From Polytrichum commune (lineage: Eukaryota; Streptophyta; Polytrichopsida; Polytrichales; Polytrichaceae), in contig OX485804.1 in assembly GCA_950295325.1 (NCBI GenBank), positions 15,562,001-15,626,000 on the forward strand: 64,000 nucleotides of DNA, written 5' to 3'. Of this stretch, positions 34,200-45,688 are shown piece after piece. The position numbers were made by a program, and so were the translations under genes. Within the stretch, counting starts at the first letter, position 1; every line of letters starts with the position of its first letter. The notes beneath the pieces are model-generated. The model was not told the origin of the DNA, did not search any database, and was given only the letters and a program-made list of their open reading frames with translations.

Positions 34200-34815
34200 T
34201 GTAACATATCTCACAATAATGAGATTCAAGAGGCATGTTCTACCCAACCTTAGAGCTTATATACTAGATACTACTATGAGTTGAGGCTTCCTTCAACTAG
34301 TAGTTCCAGATATCTTAACTAGCTCTCCCTCCATGCCTTTAGGATAACTCTAAGTATAGTCAACTCATGGTCATTACTTACAAGGTGATAACCTAGGGTA
34401 AGACCATAATCTCAACTAATCGTGACTCCCTTTACCTTTAGAATTGCTAGAGCACCTAGGGTGGCACCTCTAGTCTTTTAGTAAAGGAGTTTAGTTGAAC
34501 TAGAGGTTGTAAATAGTAAATAAATAATAAATAAGTAAATACACATTACACTTTGGCATGAGCCACCCAACCATGAGATAAGATAAAGAACCCTCACCCT
34601 TGCGCCCTTTTATATACCTCCCCACCATGCCCGGTTGTCTTAAGTTTAAATAAAGTAAAAAGCAATTTCAACTAAAATGAACTCTATGTTTTTACTTCAA
34701 CCTAAGTAAAAAGCAAGTTCAACTATAATGAACTCTATGCTTTTACTTTAAACTCATTCTAGACTACCGCTATCGTAGTTCTAGTCAACATGTACCAATA
34801 GTGGCCCATGTTACA
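34200..34815 (-). mobile_element. Gypsy 5' LTR (616 bp)
   Basis: On the minus strand the segment begins TGTAACATGGGCC and ends ATATGTTACA, with matching TGTAACA/TGTTACA termini. A TATA box (TATATAAAAGGGCG on minus, 34603-34616) lies in the U3 part. Only the part inside 34550 is repeated in the palindrome, so U3 and its TATA exist once. The flank beyond 34815 is the right copy of the inverted duplication. Confidence 0.8.
34608..34616 (-). promoter_or_regulatory. LTR TATA box
   Basis: TATATAAAA on the minus strand, about 58 bases upstream of the outer edge of the palindrome at 34550. It would drive transcription leftward into the primer site and gag. Confidence 0.55.
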
Positions 34816-35030
34816 AAAGAAGATGCAAAAATATTTCATCATTCTCATGATCCAAAAGATTTGAAAGGGTGTAAGATCACTTGTTATAATTTTTTCAGCA
34901 AGTATTTAACATTTCATGCAGACAACGTGTCCTCACTATCTTGAATATCAATTTAAAATGTGTGCAAGAGTGTTTTCATGTATCATGTGGCGACAAAGTT
35001 GTAAGAATCAAATTTCAATAAATTAAAGTG
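34816..35030 (-). repeat. Inverted duplication, right copy
   Basis: Reverse complement of 26385-26585. It begins directly at the outer end of the Gypsy 5' LTR (AAAGAAGATGC) and ends near AATAAATTAAA. It marks the host sequence beside the Gypsy insertion. Confidence 0.75.
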
Positions 35031-35913
35031 ATGAACATGAATTATGCATGGATACTATGCATTTGGTCGAAGATTTGTGCCATTCATATAAGTTGACGAT
35101 TAAAACATTGGGAAACCCTTCCACCTTAAAATGTTCATTTTAAGCATATTTGATGTTGAAATTAACATCAAAGGCCCCAAGTTAGTATATTGAGTATACG
35201 TTGAATTGAAACAATCATAAACTTGTTGGGAGTAGATTTTTATTGGACCCCCTTATATGAAAGGCGCATTTTCAAGTTCATGCATTCACCTATGTACCAA
35301 TCTAACATTGGTGGGTATCTTTCCAAATATAGTCCTACCTTTTTGATACGACACTTGATAATACGACGACCTTGATATAATGACACAATTTTTATAAACC
35401 AAACTTTCTAGTTAGAATCAACCTTTGTAATACGACTGTGACATTGTTAATTTCACACTCCTAGACCCCCAAAATGTCATATTATGCAGGTTATAAATGC
35501 AGAGTATGGTGGGTCCCATACAATGTAAAAGGCATAATTAATATTAAATTTATGCAACTTTCACATATAAAATGTGGATAAAACAAAATATAATGTAAAA
35601 TATTGTTAAAATATGGAAACCGAGGGAATTAGGTTCTATGTCTCAAAGCTTAATCAAGACATTCATTAGCTTTTGTCTTTTCACAATTATTTCTCACCAA
35701 ACCCTAAACCCAGGTGCACAATATGTTTTCAAGCATTTTGAATTCATATATTTATCAACTTGATTTGATCTACATATTGTTGGAAAGCTCTTGAATTGTC
35801 ACTTCTTTTGGTGGTAGTTGTGTCCAATTCCAAGTTGTATTGGCATAGTTATGAGCATTTGAAGGCATGTTAATTTTCTACAATTGATTTTTAGACATCA
35901 GAGGAGCTCAATA

Positions 35914-35949
<36 letters not shown>

Positions 35950-37950
35950 CTCTCTATATATCTCTATACATATCTATGTCTATATATCTATGTTGCTAAT
36001 TTGAAGTGACAACATCAATGGAGTATAAATTCCTTCTTCAAGTCCACGTAGACTTCATGATAGAAATTTGCATATTTGTAAAGACATTGGAAAGAATATT
36101 TATTTTGTATATGTGGCAAAAATCTAATGTGTGTTTTCATGAATTACCTTGTTATTATGACAAAGAAAACCAATTTGTCATATTATTAAATATGTGACGC
36201 CTCAATAAGATGATGGTTTCCTCGTTTCCCAAACGTGCCATATTAAAGAGGTAGGACTGTATCTAGAAAATTTCACAATGGACTCTTAGTGGGACATTCC
36301 CATGCATGGAGAATTTATGATTTTTGGCATAGATTATTGTATGGATGGGCATACACTTTGGCATAATGCCTTCCATTCATGATGTGGACATAACATTACT
36401 TAGTAGAATCAGTATGGTCCATGTGACATGGAAAATACTTTGAAAAAATTGGAAATCTTTTATTCTAAACCCATTCTAAACAAGTTGAGGTGTTAGGTCG
36501 AGTCTCAAAATGAAGTTGCAAGGGGTCTAGGGTGTCCCATAGTGGGTGTTATGCAATGCGCTATGCACTTAGGTTTATAAAAGGAGGTTGGACTAACTTG
36601 TGTGCAACTCCATTGGGTTCCACTTGGTGGTCAACATTGTTACATATCAAGTTGCCTTCAAACTAAGTGTGGGTTTGGGTTGCAACACATGGTCTGCATC
36701 AATTTCAACCTTAGGATTATGAGACTCTAGGGTTTTGTGTTATATTTTTAGACGTTTTTGCAAGATGGGTTGTAGGATTTGAGTTGAAGAAGCAAGTAGT
36801 TAGGTTTTGGAGGAGGCCACCCTATAATCTACTATTATAAAGAGTTAGGCAACAACTTCTTATTGACATAAGTGTTTGCATTATCATACGTTAATGTGAC
36901 TATTTTTGATTCCACACTCCTAGTTATGAACATATCCTACTATGCATATTGCATATGAGTGTACCTCTCATCTACCCAACATAGATTTAAAACTTGACCC
37001 CCTATAAGTTTGTGGATATTTTATCTCAAATAATATGGACTACACTAATTCCGGACCTTTAAACTTGATTCTTATATTAAATCAACTAAAACAATTACTC
37101 ACAATCGCACATTATTCGAGGGCTTTTATGTTGAATGAATGAGAGGTACATTTGTATGTAATAATTTCCGCTTGTCATTGCCAATTGGAAGTCATAGCTC
37201 TATTCCAAACATGTTTTTAAGGCAAAATTGCAAAATTGAGATTCTAAAAACAAAATTGCATATTATGTCATTTTCCATGTATGAAATTGCCAAAAAATCC
37301 AAAATCTTGGCTCCAAGAACGAATACCAAAAAGACACATGTCAAAAAAAACTAGATTTCATGCCTAACACATAACATTTGCTATAGGTTCAATGGTCAAC
37401 ATAATTGAGGGGACCTATATGGCCATTTAATGAGCATGGGAATCTTCACTTTAATGATGAATACGATATTCATGTGAGCCCTGAAAATTATGAGGAAAGC
37501 AACAATGACCTCAATTTGGATTTGCTAACCATCCGAACTAAACGTGTGTTTCATATCCTAGGAGAAGTAGGCTAGTAAGTAAAAAAAGCCATATAAAGGT
37601 CAGCTCACACACGAGACTAAGGGCCCAATGACTAGTGCACTTCAAGCATTCTCATTGGTGAAAAAGGCGGAGCCAGTCCAAGTTTGCTGCACACTACGGT
37701 TGAGGGACCAATGGAGTAAGTGAATGCAAGATGAATCTAAAGTCTACATGGATTCCTACATGGCATTGAACGGATCATGTTTCATAGTCACTTGGATTAT
37801 TTTCAAAAACCACATTTTGGAGGTAGACCTAACACAAAACTGGGAGACCATGGCACTATGAACGCCCACAACCATTGATTTATTATGCTTTATCATGTGT
37901 GAGGATCCGCATGAATAGAATTTCGATGAAATAGCATTTGGTTTCGGGCC
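35031..37950. other. Unassigned A/T-rich DNA
   Basis: Almost 3 kb without a recognisable gene or complete element. It contains an (AT)n microsatellite at 35918-35944 and short frames (36006-36197, 37139-37354) with no domain. Confidence 0.55.
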
Positions 37951-37985
37951 CGGTCACATATGACTTCACGATGCACTTTGAGGGC

Positions 37986-38095
37986 CCGTGACCACACGAC
38001 AAGATTTTGGAAGTGTCTTGGAACGGCCTTCGGTCACTTCTCGTGGGCTCTCACGATGTCGTGGTCACGGCTCTTGGCTCGTGTGTGGAGTGGGC
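37986..38095. mobile_element. Possible short MITE upstream of the PAP leader
   Basis: GGCCCGTGACCACACGACAAG at the left and CGTGTGTGGAGTGGGCCC at the right form an imperfect inverted repeat, with an inner CGTGACCACxxGACA / TGTCGTGGTCACG pair. TGA and TAA flank it, not a convincing target duplication. It would lie immediately upstream of the pyrimidine-rich leader. Confidence 0.35.
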
Positions 38096-38099
38096 CCTA

Positions 38100-38385
38100 A
38101 GACCCGTCCACCTTGGCAGCGACGAGCGGCGAGAGAGGAGGCAAGGCGAGCCAAGAGAAGGGAGCAGGAAAATCCTTTCTGCTTACTTGGTTTACTGCTG
38201 TAAGGATCTTCGCAGGAAAGCCCCTCTCTGACTCCGTCCCTGCTTTCTCTGTTCCCTCGACCACCATGACTTCGTCTTCGTCGCCCATCATCAACTCAAC
38301 TAAAACAATAACAACGACACCGCCACCTGCACCGATCTCCATCTCAACTTCCTCGGGCTTCAACCTCGCACGCAAATTTCAACAG
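38100..38385 (+). other. Candidate first (leader) exon upstream of the PAP gene
   Basis: This G/C- and pyrimidine-rich segment differs from the A/T-rich flanks and ends in a good donor, CAG|GTAATT, at 38385/38386. It contains ATG at 38266 in good context (CGACCACCATG), opening 40 codons rich in Ser/Thr/Pro up to the donor. Splicing from here to the acceptor TCTCCAG at 40397 would put that short frame out of phase with the PAP protein. It is therefore either a PAP 5' leader with an upstream ORF or the first exon of an unseen gene. Confidence 0.3.
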
Positions 38386-40413
38386 GTAATTGCTCTTTTC
38401 AGTTTGAATTTTGCACACATTCCCTGAGTCTTGCCTGCCTCCGAACCTTTCAGGTATGGGTGCGCGACAAATGAATGCTACTGGTTGCAGGTTGCGGATC
38501 TTGTGGCAGAAGTGAGATATGAGAAGTTGATGATGATGAGAATGTGGCAGGGGTGATAAGTTTTTCAGAGTTGGGTTAAGGTTAGGGTTACCTTCCTTAG
38601 ATAGGACCTTGGGAGTGTATCTACCTATGGAGAGAGAGATCTTGTGCAGGTGGGTTGGTAGGTACACTTGGGATTTCGAGAAGAGACAGACACACCTGGG
38701 TTGGGCCATGTGTAGAGATTGTTGTTGTGGAGTAGGTATGAAGGTGTTCGGAAAGTTTGGAGTTGACAATCTTTGGATCCTGCATAAGTGTAGTTTCACA
38801 AGTACCGTAGTATGTATGTCCATTGCATTTTGGTTCCTTTAATTTGTGGAAAGTCAAGAGAAGGCAAAATGAATAGTGACATTGACAAAATTTCATATAG
38901 AGAATCTGCCAATGTAGTGTGGAGATTATTCGTTCAATGACAAGTAGTTCAATAATGAGTTGAAGGGTAGGGTTTTTGAGTTACTGTGCGAGGAGGCGAG
39001 TGCCTTGGTTTCGATCGTCTTGCAGAGTTTCCTGCATTTGCTCCCGCATGCTGGTCACTCGTGGCAGTGCTGCCGGCCTCGCCCTCAAAACCTCCATCCT
39101 AACCTTGAAATTCTGTCCAATTTTCAACTTCCTAACCTGCAAACAAAATCATTACTACCACTTTGAGAGTACAATATTGAACCTAAATTTGAAACCTCTC
39201 CTGCATCCACCCACCACTCTCCTCTCCTCTCCCGCCGCAAGATCTCTGCATACTCCAATATCAACATGCCAAAAAAGTGAATCCAGGAAACAAGAACAAG
39301 AAGGGGTAATAAAAACAAAAAATAAGAAACTCACAGCTCTACCCACCATTTCACCCTCACTCAGAAACATCTCCAACTCAATTAGCTGCCCACACCCCAG
39401 AATTGCAATAATTCTCGGAGCATCGGCCCAATGGCACCAATTCCTATATTGCAATTTTCTAAGGAATTTGACTTTTATTTCATTTTTGTAAGATGTACTC
39501 CAAAAGATGTAAGGTAGGTGTATTGATTTATCTTAAAATCACTCTGGGCTCCCTTGTCTTACCATGAGATTTTGATATTTGAGGTGAATGCAGCATCAGG
39601 AATTTTCTACATATAAGTGTTCCTTCAAACATTCGATGCGGGACGATGGCTGCCTCCGAGTGTTGACAGTATGCTGTATCAGATGATTGACTCTGCATTA
39701 TGACTGGGAGGCTGATATGCAGCACAGGTAATTTCCACAGCTCCCTTGAAACCCTTGTAGCAGACAGATTTTGTAGGCCATGTTAAGAATTGCAGGAATT
39801 TGGATTTTTTTATTTTTTATTTTTGGAATGTCTTGGAGTGCTACTGTAGGTCCTAGACCATCATGTTATGCGCCATGTCACCCACCTTATTGCCTCAGCG
39901 TCCAAAAATATGGCTTGTTGTTGATGATTTGGGTGATGTAGGCAAGTTTTGTTCAGTTCAATTTTTGTGATTGCAATGGTAGTAGTTCTCCTTGTAATGT
40001 AATGCGATTGTCAAGGTTTAAGCAGCAGACAGATGCTGAACACACCTTGTTGCCTTTGACCTTGGAGGTCTGTGAGGACTCTTTAGGCATAAAATGATGA
40101 AAATGGTCATGGTGCTTATGTCTTTGTAGTTTTTTGAATATTGTGAGATCAGTGCTGAATGATTTTATTCCTGGACTTCAAATCAGTGTTGTTGATACTG
40201 TAGTATGTATATCCATATCTATATAGATATCTATCCATGAAATTTGGAGTTAGATAGTGGAGGTTGTTGGATGCAAGTATTACTACATGTGATTTCTGAC
40301 CTTATGAGCCACATACCACAAGTTAAAATAAAAAGGGGTCAAATTTGGATATGAGGTGAGGGTACCTAATTTCTCAGCTGGTTGATTGTGTCTCCAGATA
40401 TTTGTTTGTCACC

Positions 40414-42765
40414 ATGGTGTGGCAGCTACTACATGTTCTTTCTCTTGTGATGGTGATTCTTATACAGAAGAGTTTTGTGGATGCTGCAACCTTGGATGCC
40501 ACACCGACAACTTTACAAAGTTCAGGAGATGAGGTCACACTTGCCTGGAGAGACCTGGAGTCACCTTCAATGCATGACTGGCTAGGCATATACACCCCTC
40601 CAGCATCAGCAGATGATAATTATATTGGATATATTCTCCTTTCGACATGTGCAACTTGGGCCACAGGAGCCTGCTCCTTGCAGATCCCAATGGTGAACAT
40701 GCGGGCTCCTTACAACTTCCGCCTATTTAGAGGCACGGATACTACTGTATCAGGCAAACACGTCCCCAAGGATCATGAGGGAAATCACCTGCCAGATGTC
40801 TCGCAGCGGTTGGCTGTAAGCTCCATTGTTGGTTTTGCTAACTACAATGAGCCAACACAAGTACATCTTGCTCTTACAGGAAAGGCGGGTGAGATGAAGG
40901 TTATGTTTGTCACCAGAGACCCCCTTAAAGGCGTTGTGAGATATGGGGTCAGTAAAGGCAGCTTGAGTACTAAGGTTGGAACAACTGCTATAACTTACAC
41001 TCAGATTGACATGTGTGATTCTCCAGCAAATTCTGTTGGATGGCGGGACCCAGGATACATACATACTGCCCTTGTACAAGGGTTGCAACCCAAGAAGCGT
41101 TACTATTATCAGGCAAGTCATCTCACATTCATTCTGAAGAGAGCTTTTGTCACTGGGAAGAAAGGAATGTGAAGGTTTTTGTAGGGTGCTGTCTGGTTCA
41201 ACACAAAGTAATTATTTATTGGGAGAAATTTGCCAAGTGTCAGATTCACATTGGTCAAGACCTTGTTGAATCTGATGTAGGAATTACCTTTTAGTCTTCA
41301 AAGGTGTTGAACCAAACGCCACTCTGCGGTATATCATTCCTTAAAATGTTGAAGTTCTAACTCAAGTTTTTATTGGAGTTTTTTTACAATTGTGTATCTG
41401 GTGGGACACCTTTTATTGGGAAGAACAAAATTTCCATATCTAAGAAACGTTCAAATAAAAACACTAAAGGAAGTGTTTAAGGTTTGCATATTGTGACAGG
41501 TGGGAAGTAGTGAGGGGGGATGGAGCTCCATCTACAGCTTTATGTCATCAGATCCCCATGCGGTTGAGACAAACGCCCTTCTATTTGGAGACATGGGTAC
41601 TTCTATTCCATACACAACATTTCAATACACACAACGAGAGAGCAAGAACACTGTGAAATGGCTCCAACGTGATTTACAATTAATAGGAGATAAGCCTACT
41701 TTTATATCGCATATTGGTGATATAAGCTACGCCCGTGGATTTTCTTGGCTTTGGGATGCGTTTTTCAACCAAATCGAATCTGTGGCAGCGATTTCCCCTT
41801 ACCACGTCTGCATGGGAAATCATGAATATGACTGGCCGGGGCAGCCTTTCAAGCCGGATTGGTCACCTTATCATAAAGATGGGGGCGGTGAATGTGGTGT
41901 GCCATATAGCTTGCGTTTCGACATGCCTGGAAACTCGTCATTAGATACCGGTACGGCCTCCCCAGCCACCAAGAACCTCTATTACTCTCTTGATGTTGGC
42001 GTTGTCCATTTCCTATATTATTGTACAGAGATAGATTTTCTACCAGATAGTGAGCAGTACGCCTTTATTGCCAATGACTTGAAAATGGTTGATAGGACAA
42101 AGACCCCATTTGTAGTTTTCTTAGGCCATAGACCGATTTATACAACAGATTCTCGAGGTATGTCTGAGCTTATGACACGCCACTTGGTTCAAACGTTTGA
42201 GCCTTTATTAATTGAGCACAAGGTCAGCCTAGCTCTTTGTGGTCACGTACACAAGTATGAACGAATGTGCCCGTTACAAGATTTTAAGTGCGTGGAACCT
42301 TCTAGCTCCAATGGCGAGCTTCCTATTTACATGGTCATTGGCATGGGCGGTGCTGAACACCAACCCACTGATCAACCCCTGGTTGATCACCCTGATGCAC
42401 TTATCTACCCACAACCCGAATGGTCGATTTTCCGCACATTCGAGTGGGGTTATTTACGGCTACATGCAACGAGGCACCTCATGACTCTGTCATATGTTGG
42501 GAATCATGATGGGGAAGTACACGATGTGCTTGAGATTCCAAGCATTCATGACTTGAGAGCAGGTACTTATTTCAAGAAGGAGCAAACCTTTTTTGAGGTC
42601 ACTACCAGGCGGGAACGAGGCCAGGGGAGTTGGTCCATGCAATTAATATCATTAAGTTTTGCATTCTTAGTTGGATATGGGATAGGGATATTTGCTTATA
42701 TCTACTTGACACGTAGGAGATCCTGGCAACCTGTGAGGAATGATGATGGTGTATATAACATCTGA
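40414..42765 (+). CDS. Purple acid phosphatase, PAP2/PAP9-like, C-terminally membrane-anchored
   Basis: Two coding exons, 40414-41112 and 41500-42765, join in phase 0 to 654 residues. The start ATG lies in CACCATGG context after a likely leader splice acceptor at 40397. A hydrophobic N-terminus (WQLLHVLSLVMVILI) precedes a fibronectin-like domain with DWLGIYTPP and an NFRLFRG segment. The metallophosphatase blocks are all present: FGDMGT (Asp about 264), HIGDISYARG (Asp 307, Tyr 310), MGNHEYDW (Asn 340), FLGHRPIY and CGHVHKYER, covering the PAP Fe-metal ligands. The C-terminus has a membrane segment (AFLVGYGIGIFAYIYL) followed by a basic tail. Arabidopsis PAP2 and PAP9 have about this length and such an anchor; PAP2 is placed on plastid and mitochondrial outer membranes. 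The intron 41113-41499 starts GC rather than GT. Expected to be functional. Confidence 0.93.
41113..41499 (+). other. GC-AG intron of the PAP gene
   Basis: Protein continuity (KKRYYYQ then VGSSEGGWSS) fixes the junction. The exon ends TATCAG, the intron begins GCAAGTCATC and ends TTGTGACAG. No GT donor nearby keeps the frame. AG|GCAAGT is the consensus of the minor GC-AG class of U2 introns. Confidence 0.8.
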
Positions 42766-42779
42766 GGCTCATAAATTTT

Positions 42780-43370
42780 AGTATTTACCAAGGTCCCAAT
42801 GATCCGTTGAGTCATAAGTTTCTCTTATTACTCCCATAGCCACAGCTTCAAACAACCATCGGATCCCAGCAATACATTAAAGCCAACTAGGGAAGTGATG
42901 GACTATACTCATTAGATACTCCTTGTTAGAAAAGTAACTTCAATGTGGACCTCTGTATAATGGTTTAGGGTTTAGGGTCTGGGGTTCAAGGTAGATATCC
43001 ATCACTTAAGTGGACTTCACCACCTCAAACTAGTTCCAGGGTTTAGGTCTCCAGGTCACAAGAGAACTGGATATATAAGTTTCAACTTATTTGAGATTTT
43101 GATGTTTTCTTTAGAGTTTTGTGCAGAGACCGAAATCTAATTTTTTTTTGCTGTGAGAGGATTTGGCAATTTCATCTCCATTATTACACCACATGATCAT
43201 TCCAAAGATGGTACCTACTGCTATATGTTTGTAATATGTGTGTGTGTGTGTGTGTGTGTTTGTTTGTATAGTGAGAGAGAGTGACCTCTGCCATTATTGG
43301 CCCACCCTTGGTGTTGTCTACTGAATGGTGTTGATAGCTTGGCACTATGGGCAAATTAAACCATGGCCAT
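42780..43370. other. PAP 3' flank
   Basis: Non-coding sequence after the PAP stop. It contains a degenerate TTTAGGG run (42965-42985, not a telomere array) and a (TG)n microsatellite (43236-43259). No clear polyadenylation signal was fixed. Confidence 0.5.
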
Positions 43371-43372
43371 GC

Positions 43373-43732
43373 TACACCGAATATGATATTTAGTGTCACC
43401 AATTCTAAATGTCTTGCTCAATACAAATTGTAAACCATGGTATAGTGTCACCAACACCAAATGTTTACCCAACATTATTTGTCATTCCTTGTAAAAAGTT
43501 TGGGGGTTTAAAGATTTACAGTGTTGCAATTACTGTCACTTACCAAGTGCCTTTTCATCCAAATTTTAAGCATCCATGACAATATTTCATCACAATTTGC
43601 TTACAAGAGAAGGTAGAGTTTTGGCCAATGGATGAACTCATCCATCATCCATGACAATATTTGTTCATTTAGTCATAACATTTGTCATCCCAAAAGTTAC
43701 CATAGCGACATAAAATACTATATTTAGTGGAG
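43373..43732. mobile_element. Diverged Stowaway-like MITE
   Basis: The left end TACACCGAATATGATATTTA and the right end ATACTATATTTAGTGGA are inverted relatives of the CACTAAATAT family ends at 22582-22919. The interior is different. Target-site ends are not clean. Confidence 0.45.
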
Positions 43733-43807
43733 GCTGCCCTAGGCTTGTGACATAAAAGGGTTGGCAAACCAGTTAAATTTCTCAATGCAACTAGATATGT
43801 CCCTCGG

Positions 43808-43897
43808 CCGGGGCTAAACAACCCGTGCACTGGTTCCTTGGAGGCAAGGGTTTAGGCATCCAACAAGGAACGAGTGTATGGGTCGGTTCGCCCAAAT
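43808..43897 (-). repeat. Dispersed copy of the 51-bp repeat element
   Basis: In reverse orientation this matches 15880-15965: TGGTTCCTTGGAGGCAAGGG, TTTAGGCATCCAACAAGGAA and TATGGGTCGGTTCGCCC. Only one unit is present here, against three in the 15.9-kb array. Confidence 0.8.
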
Positions 43898-44458
43898 CTA
43901 TGTTCCTCCATAGTGAGTATGAGCAAACATCTTTTGCAATATGTGGTCATTTCTTTACCTTGACTACTTTGGCTCCAAAGGCACTTGTTTTGACTGAACA
44001 TCGTACATACCCTTCAAGTAATGGTAGTCCTTGGGTTGGCTTCCTCTTCACCCCTAAATGCTTTTGAAGCCCGGTTTGGATCTCTTTTATGTTTTGAACT
44101 GTACAACATGAATATACATTGTATTTTGATGTGGTTTAGGTAGACAATGATGTTGGTTGTCTTGCAAGGTTACACTTCTTGACACAAAACACAAAGTAAC
44201 TTGGAAAGAGTTTGATGAAGATTTCATATCATAAGTATAAACAGAGAATACACAATTAGTACGACACTGCCTAGAGCATGAAAGGTTTATTTAGCTCATG
44301 AAGCTTAGTCTAAAGGTTATTAGAGAATGAACATTAAAGACATGATACCAAGGAGTCCATTGTATACATGTATGCAGTAGAGACTGAGGATTGAGGTAGA
44401 CTTTAGATTCTTTAGATGAGTGGGTAAGTTATGTAGGATTGTGGAGGTTAGTCAAGAC

Positions 44459-44690
44459 CACTGCTCGGGGAGAACCGGCGGTTGGTTACAGATGAACCGG
44501 TAGAGTTTGAGAAATAACCGGTTGAAGTTGGAGACTTCCGGAGAATTACCGATCATTTTAGAGGAATATATAGAAGAATATACCTCAAATGAATAAAGCA
44601 AAACCGGAAGATGCCAACATGTAACCGGCTGGATTTAGAATCACTAGGATCTTGACCGACTATATATGCCCAACAACTTCCCGGGCACTG
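44459..44690 (-). mobile_element. hAT-like MITE, complete
   Basis: A 232-bp copy with ends CACTGCTCGGGGAGA and TTCCCGGGCACTG. The flanking octamers are GTCAAGAC (44451-44458) and GTCAACAC (44691-44698), an 8-bp target duplication with one mismatch. Internal ACCGG motifs are better kept than in other copies, suggesting that it is among the younger ones. Confidence 0.85.
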
Positions 44691-44699
44691 GTCAACACG

Positions 44700-45490
44700 A
44701 TCATCAACTCCCTCTCTCTTACCAATCAAACTTCTAGTTGTACTCCTGAATAAGTACCTAATTTAATACCCTCATATGACCTTACATCATGGCACTTGTA
44801 ATGTTGATATCACCTTGGTACCACTTTCTTCAAGTAAGGTAGGTGCACCCGTTTTGGTTTGTGAACCATTATGGATACCTTAAATCATGGGTATAGCAGA
44901 CATGAAGCATCTGTTGTATGGTTTTTCAAAAAATAACAACCTTGTGGAGGCATAGGATGATTTGTATGTAGTTGCACACACGGTGAGGATATAGTGTACT
45001 GAACATAAACAATTGAGTGGGGGTTTCAACATAGGTACAACCATAAATTTGTCAATTTTACACTTCGGTGGATTATATATAAGTTCATCGGAAGTTATTC
45101 AATGCTAGATCCTCTTAATCATGATGTGTTAGGCAAGATCTAATTTCATGCAAAAGGTGGGGCATGACTAACAAGATAGGTGGCATAAATGAATGCCCCT
45201 ATGTGACCACAATAGATCATGAAGTATTTTGACTTAAACTTTATTTAAGATATTGAGATATGACTCAATAACTTGAGTTGCATGGCTTCTGAATCCACTT
45301 TGATATGCTAATCCAACAAGATAATCATATATATATATGATTATATAATTTCAAATACCCGAACTTGTCAAAGTCTCCGGAATAGGTCCACTCACTTAGG
45401 TAGTACCTCTTTCATACTTGATCCTTCAAGTTCCACTTTACATATAAATTCATAAGTTTTACGAAGGTGAAAGGCATTGAAATTCTACCC
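44700..45490. other. Unassigned DNA
   Basis: No gene or element recognised. A short (AT) palindrome (ATCATATATATATATGAT) lies near 45327-45345. Confidence 0.5.
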
Positions 45491-45493
45491 AAA

Positions 45494-45675
45494 TATTGTC
45501 CGGGGAGATGTTGGGCATAATCGGTCAAAATCCTAGTGTTTTCAAGTCCAACTTGCTACATGTTGTGGCCTTTCAATTTTTCTTTGTTAATTTGAGGTAT
45601 GTTCTATAGATTCCTCTAGAATGATTTGTAGTTTTCTTGAAGTCTAGAACTTTAAACGGTGATTTCACAAACTCA
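45494..45675 (+). mobile_element. hAT-like MITE copy, 3' end degraded
   Basis: Starts TATTGTCCGGGGAGA and continues TTGGGCATAATCGGTCAAAA and TTTTCTTGAAGTCTAGAACT in family order. The right end is lost near 45675, just before the dispersed repeat at 45689. Confidence 0.7.
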
Positions 45676-45688
45676 CATAACATTAAGT

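Larger units (their letters stand above)
33551..34550. repeat. 1-kb palindrome made of LTR, primer site and leader
   Basis: The left arm (33551 to about 34027) and right arm (about 34077 to 34550) are inverted copies with a ~50-bp single-copy centre containing GTATGCGTATGCGG and CGTACGCGTATGC. Each arm carries, from outside in, most of an LTR, its ACA end, a tRNA-iMet-type primer-binding site and about 110 bp of leader. Differences between arms are scattered point changes. The palindrome sits at the 5' end of the Gypsy element. Confidence 0.92.
27476..34815 (-). mobile_element. Ty3/Gypsy chromodomain retrotransposon, degenerate and rearranged
   Basis: On the minus strand, right to left: a 5' LTR (34815-34200), a palindromic snap-back (34550-33551), gag with a CCHC knuckle, protease, reverse transcriptase, RNase H, integrase and a C-terminal chromodomain ending near 27476. 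Integrase after RNase H and the chromodomain define a Gypsy chromovirus. A ~1.3-kb insert (about 29574-30885) splits pol between the RT connection and RNase H. No 3' LTR or polypurine tract could be found left of 27476, so that end is lost. Each domain carries stops or lost catalytic residues, so the element is dead. Confidence 0.9.

Noticed and set aside
33897-34247. Near-identical open frames on opposite strands
   Set aside because: They are mirror images caused by the LTR-PBS-leader palindrome and include the primer site. Not genes.
34816-35030. 3' LTR of the Gypsy element at its left end
   Set aside because: I looked for TGTAACATAT or another LTR match between 26.3 and 27.5 kb and found only a MITE and the inverted duplication, so no 3' LTR is annotated.
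38976-39491. 171-codon plus-strand frame upstream of the PAP gene
   Set aside because: It runs through pyrimidine-rich non-coding sequence and shows no domain and no splice link to the PAP exons.
42965-42985. Telomere-like TTTAGGG words
   Set aside because: Only two or three imperfect units; not an interstitial telomere array. A similar CCCTAA cluster near 49670 is equally short.
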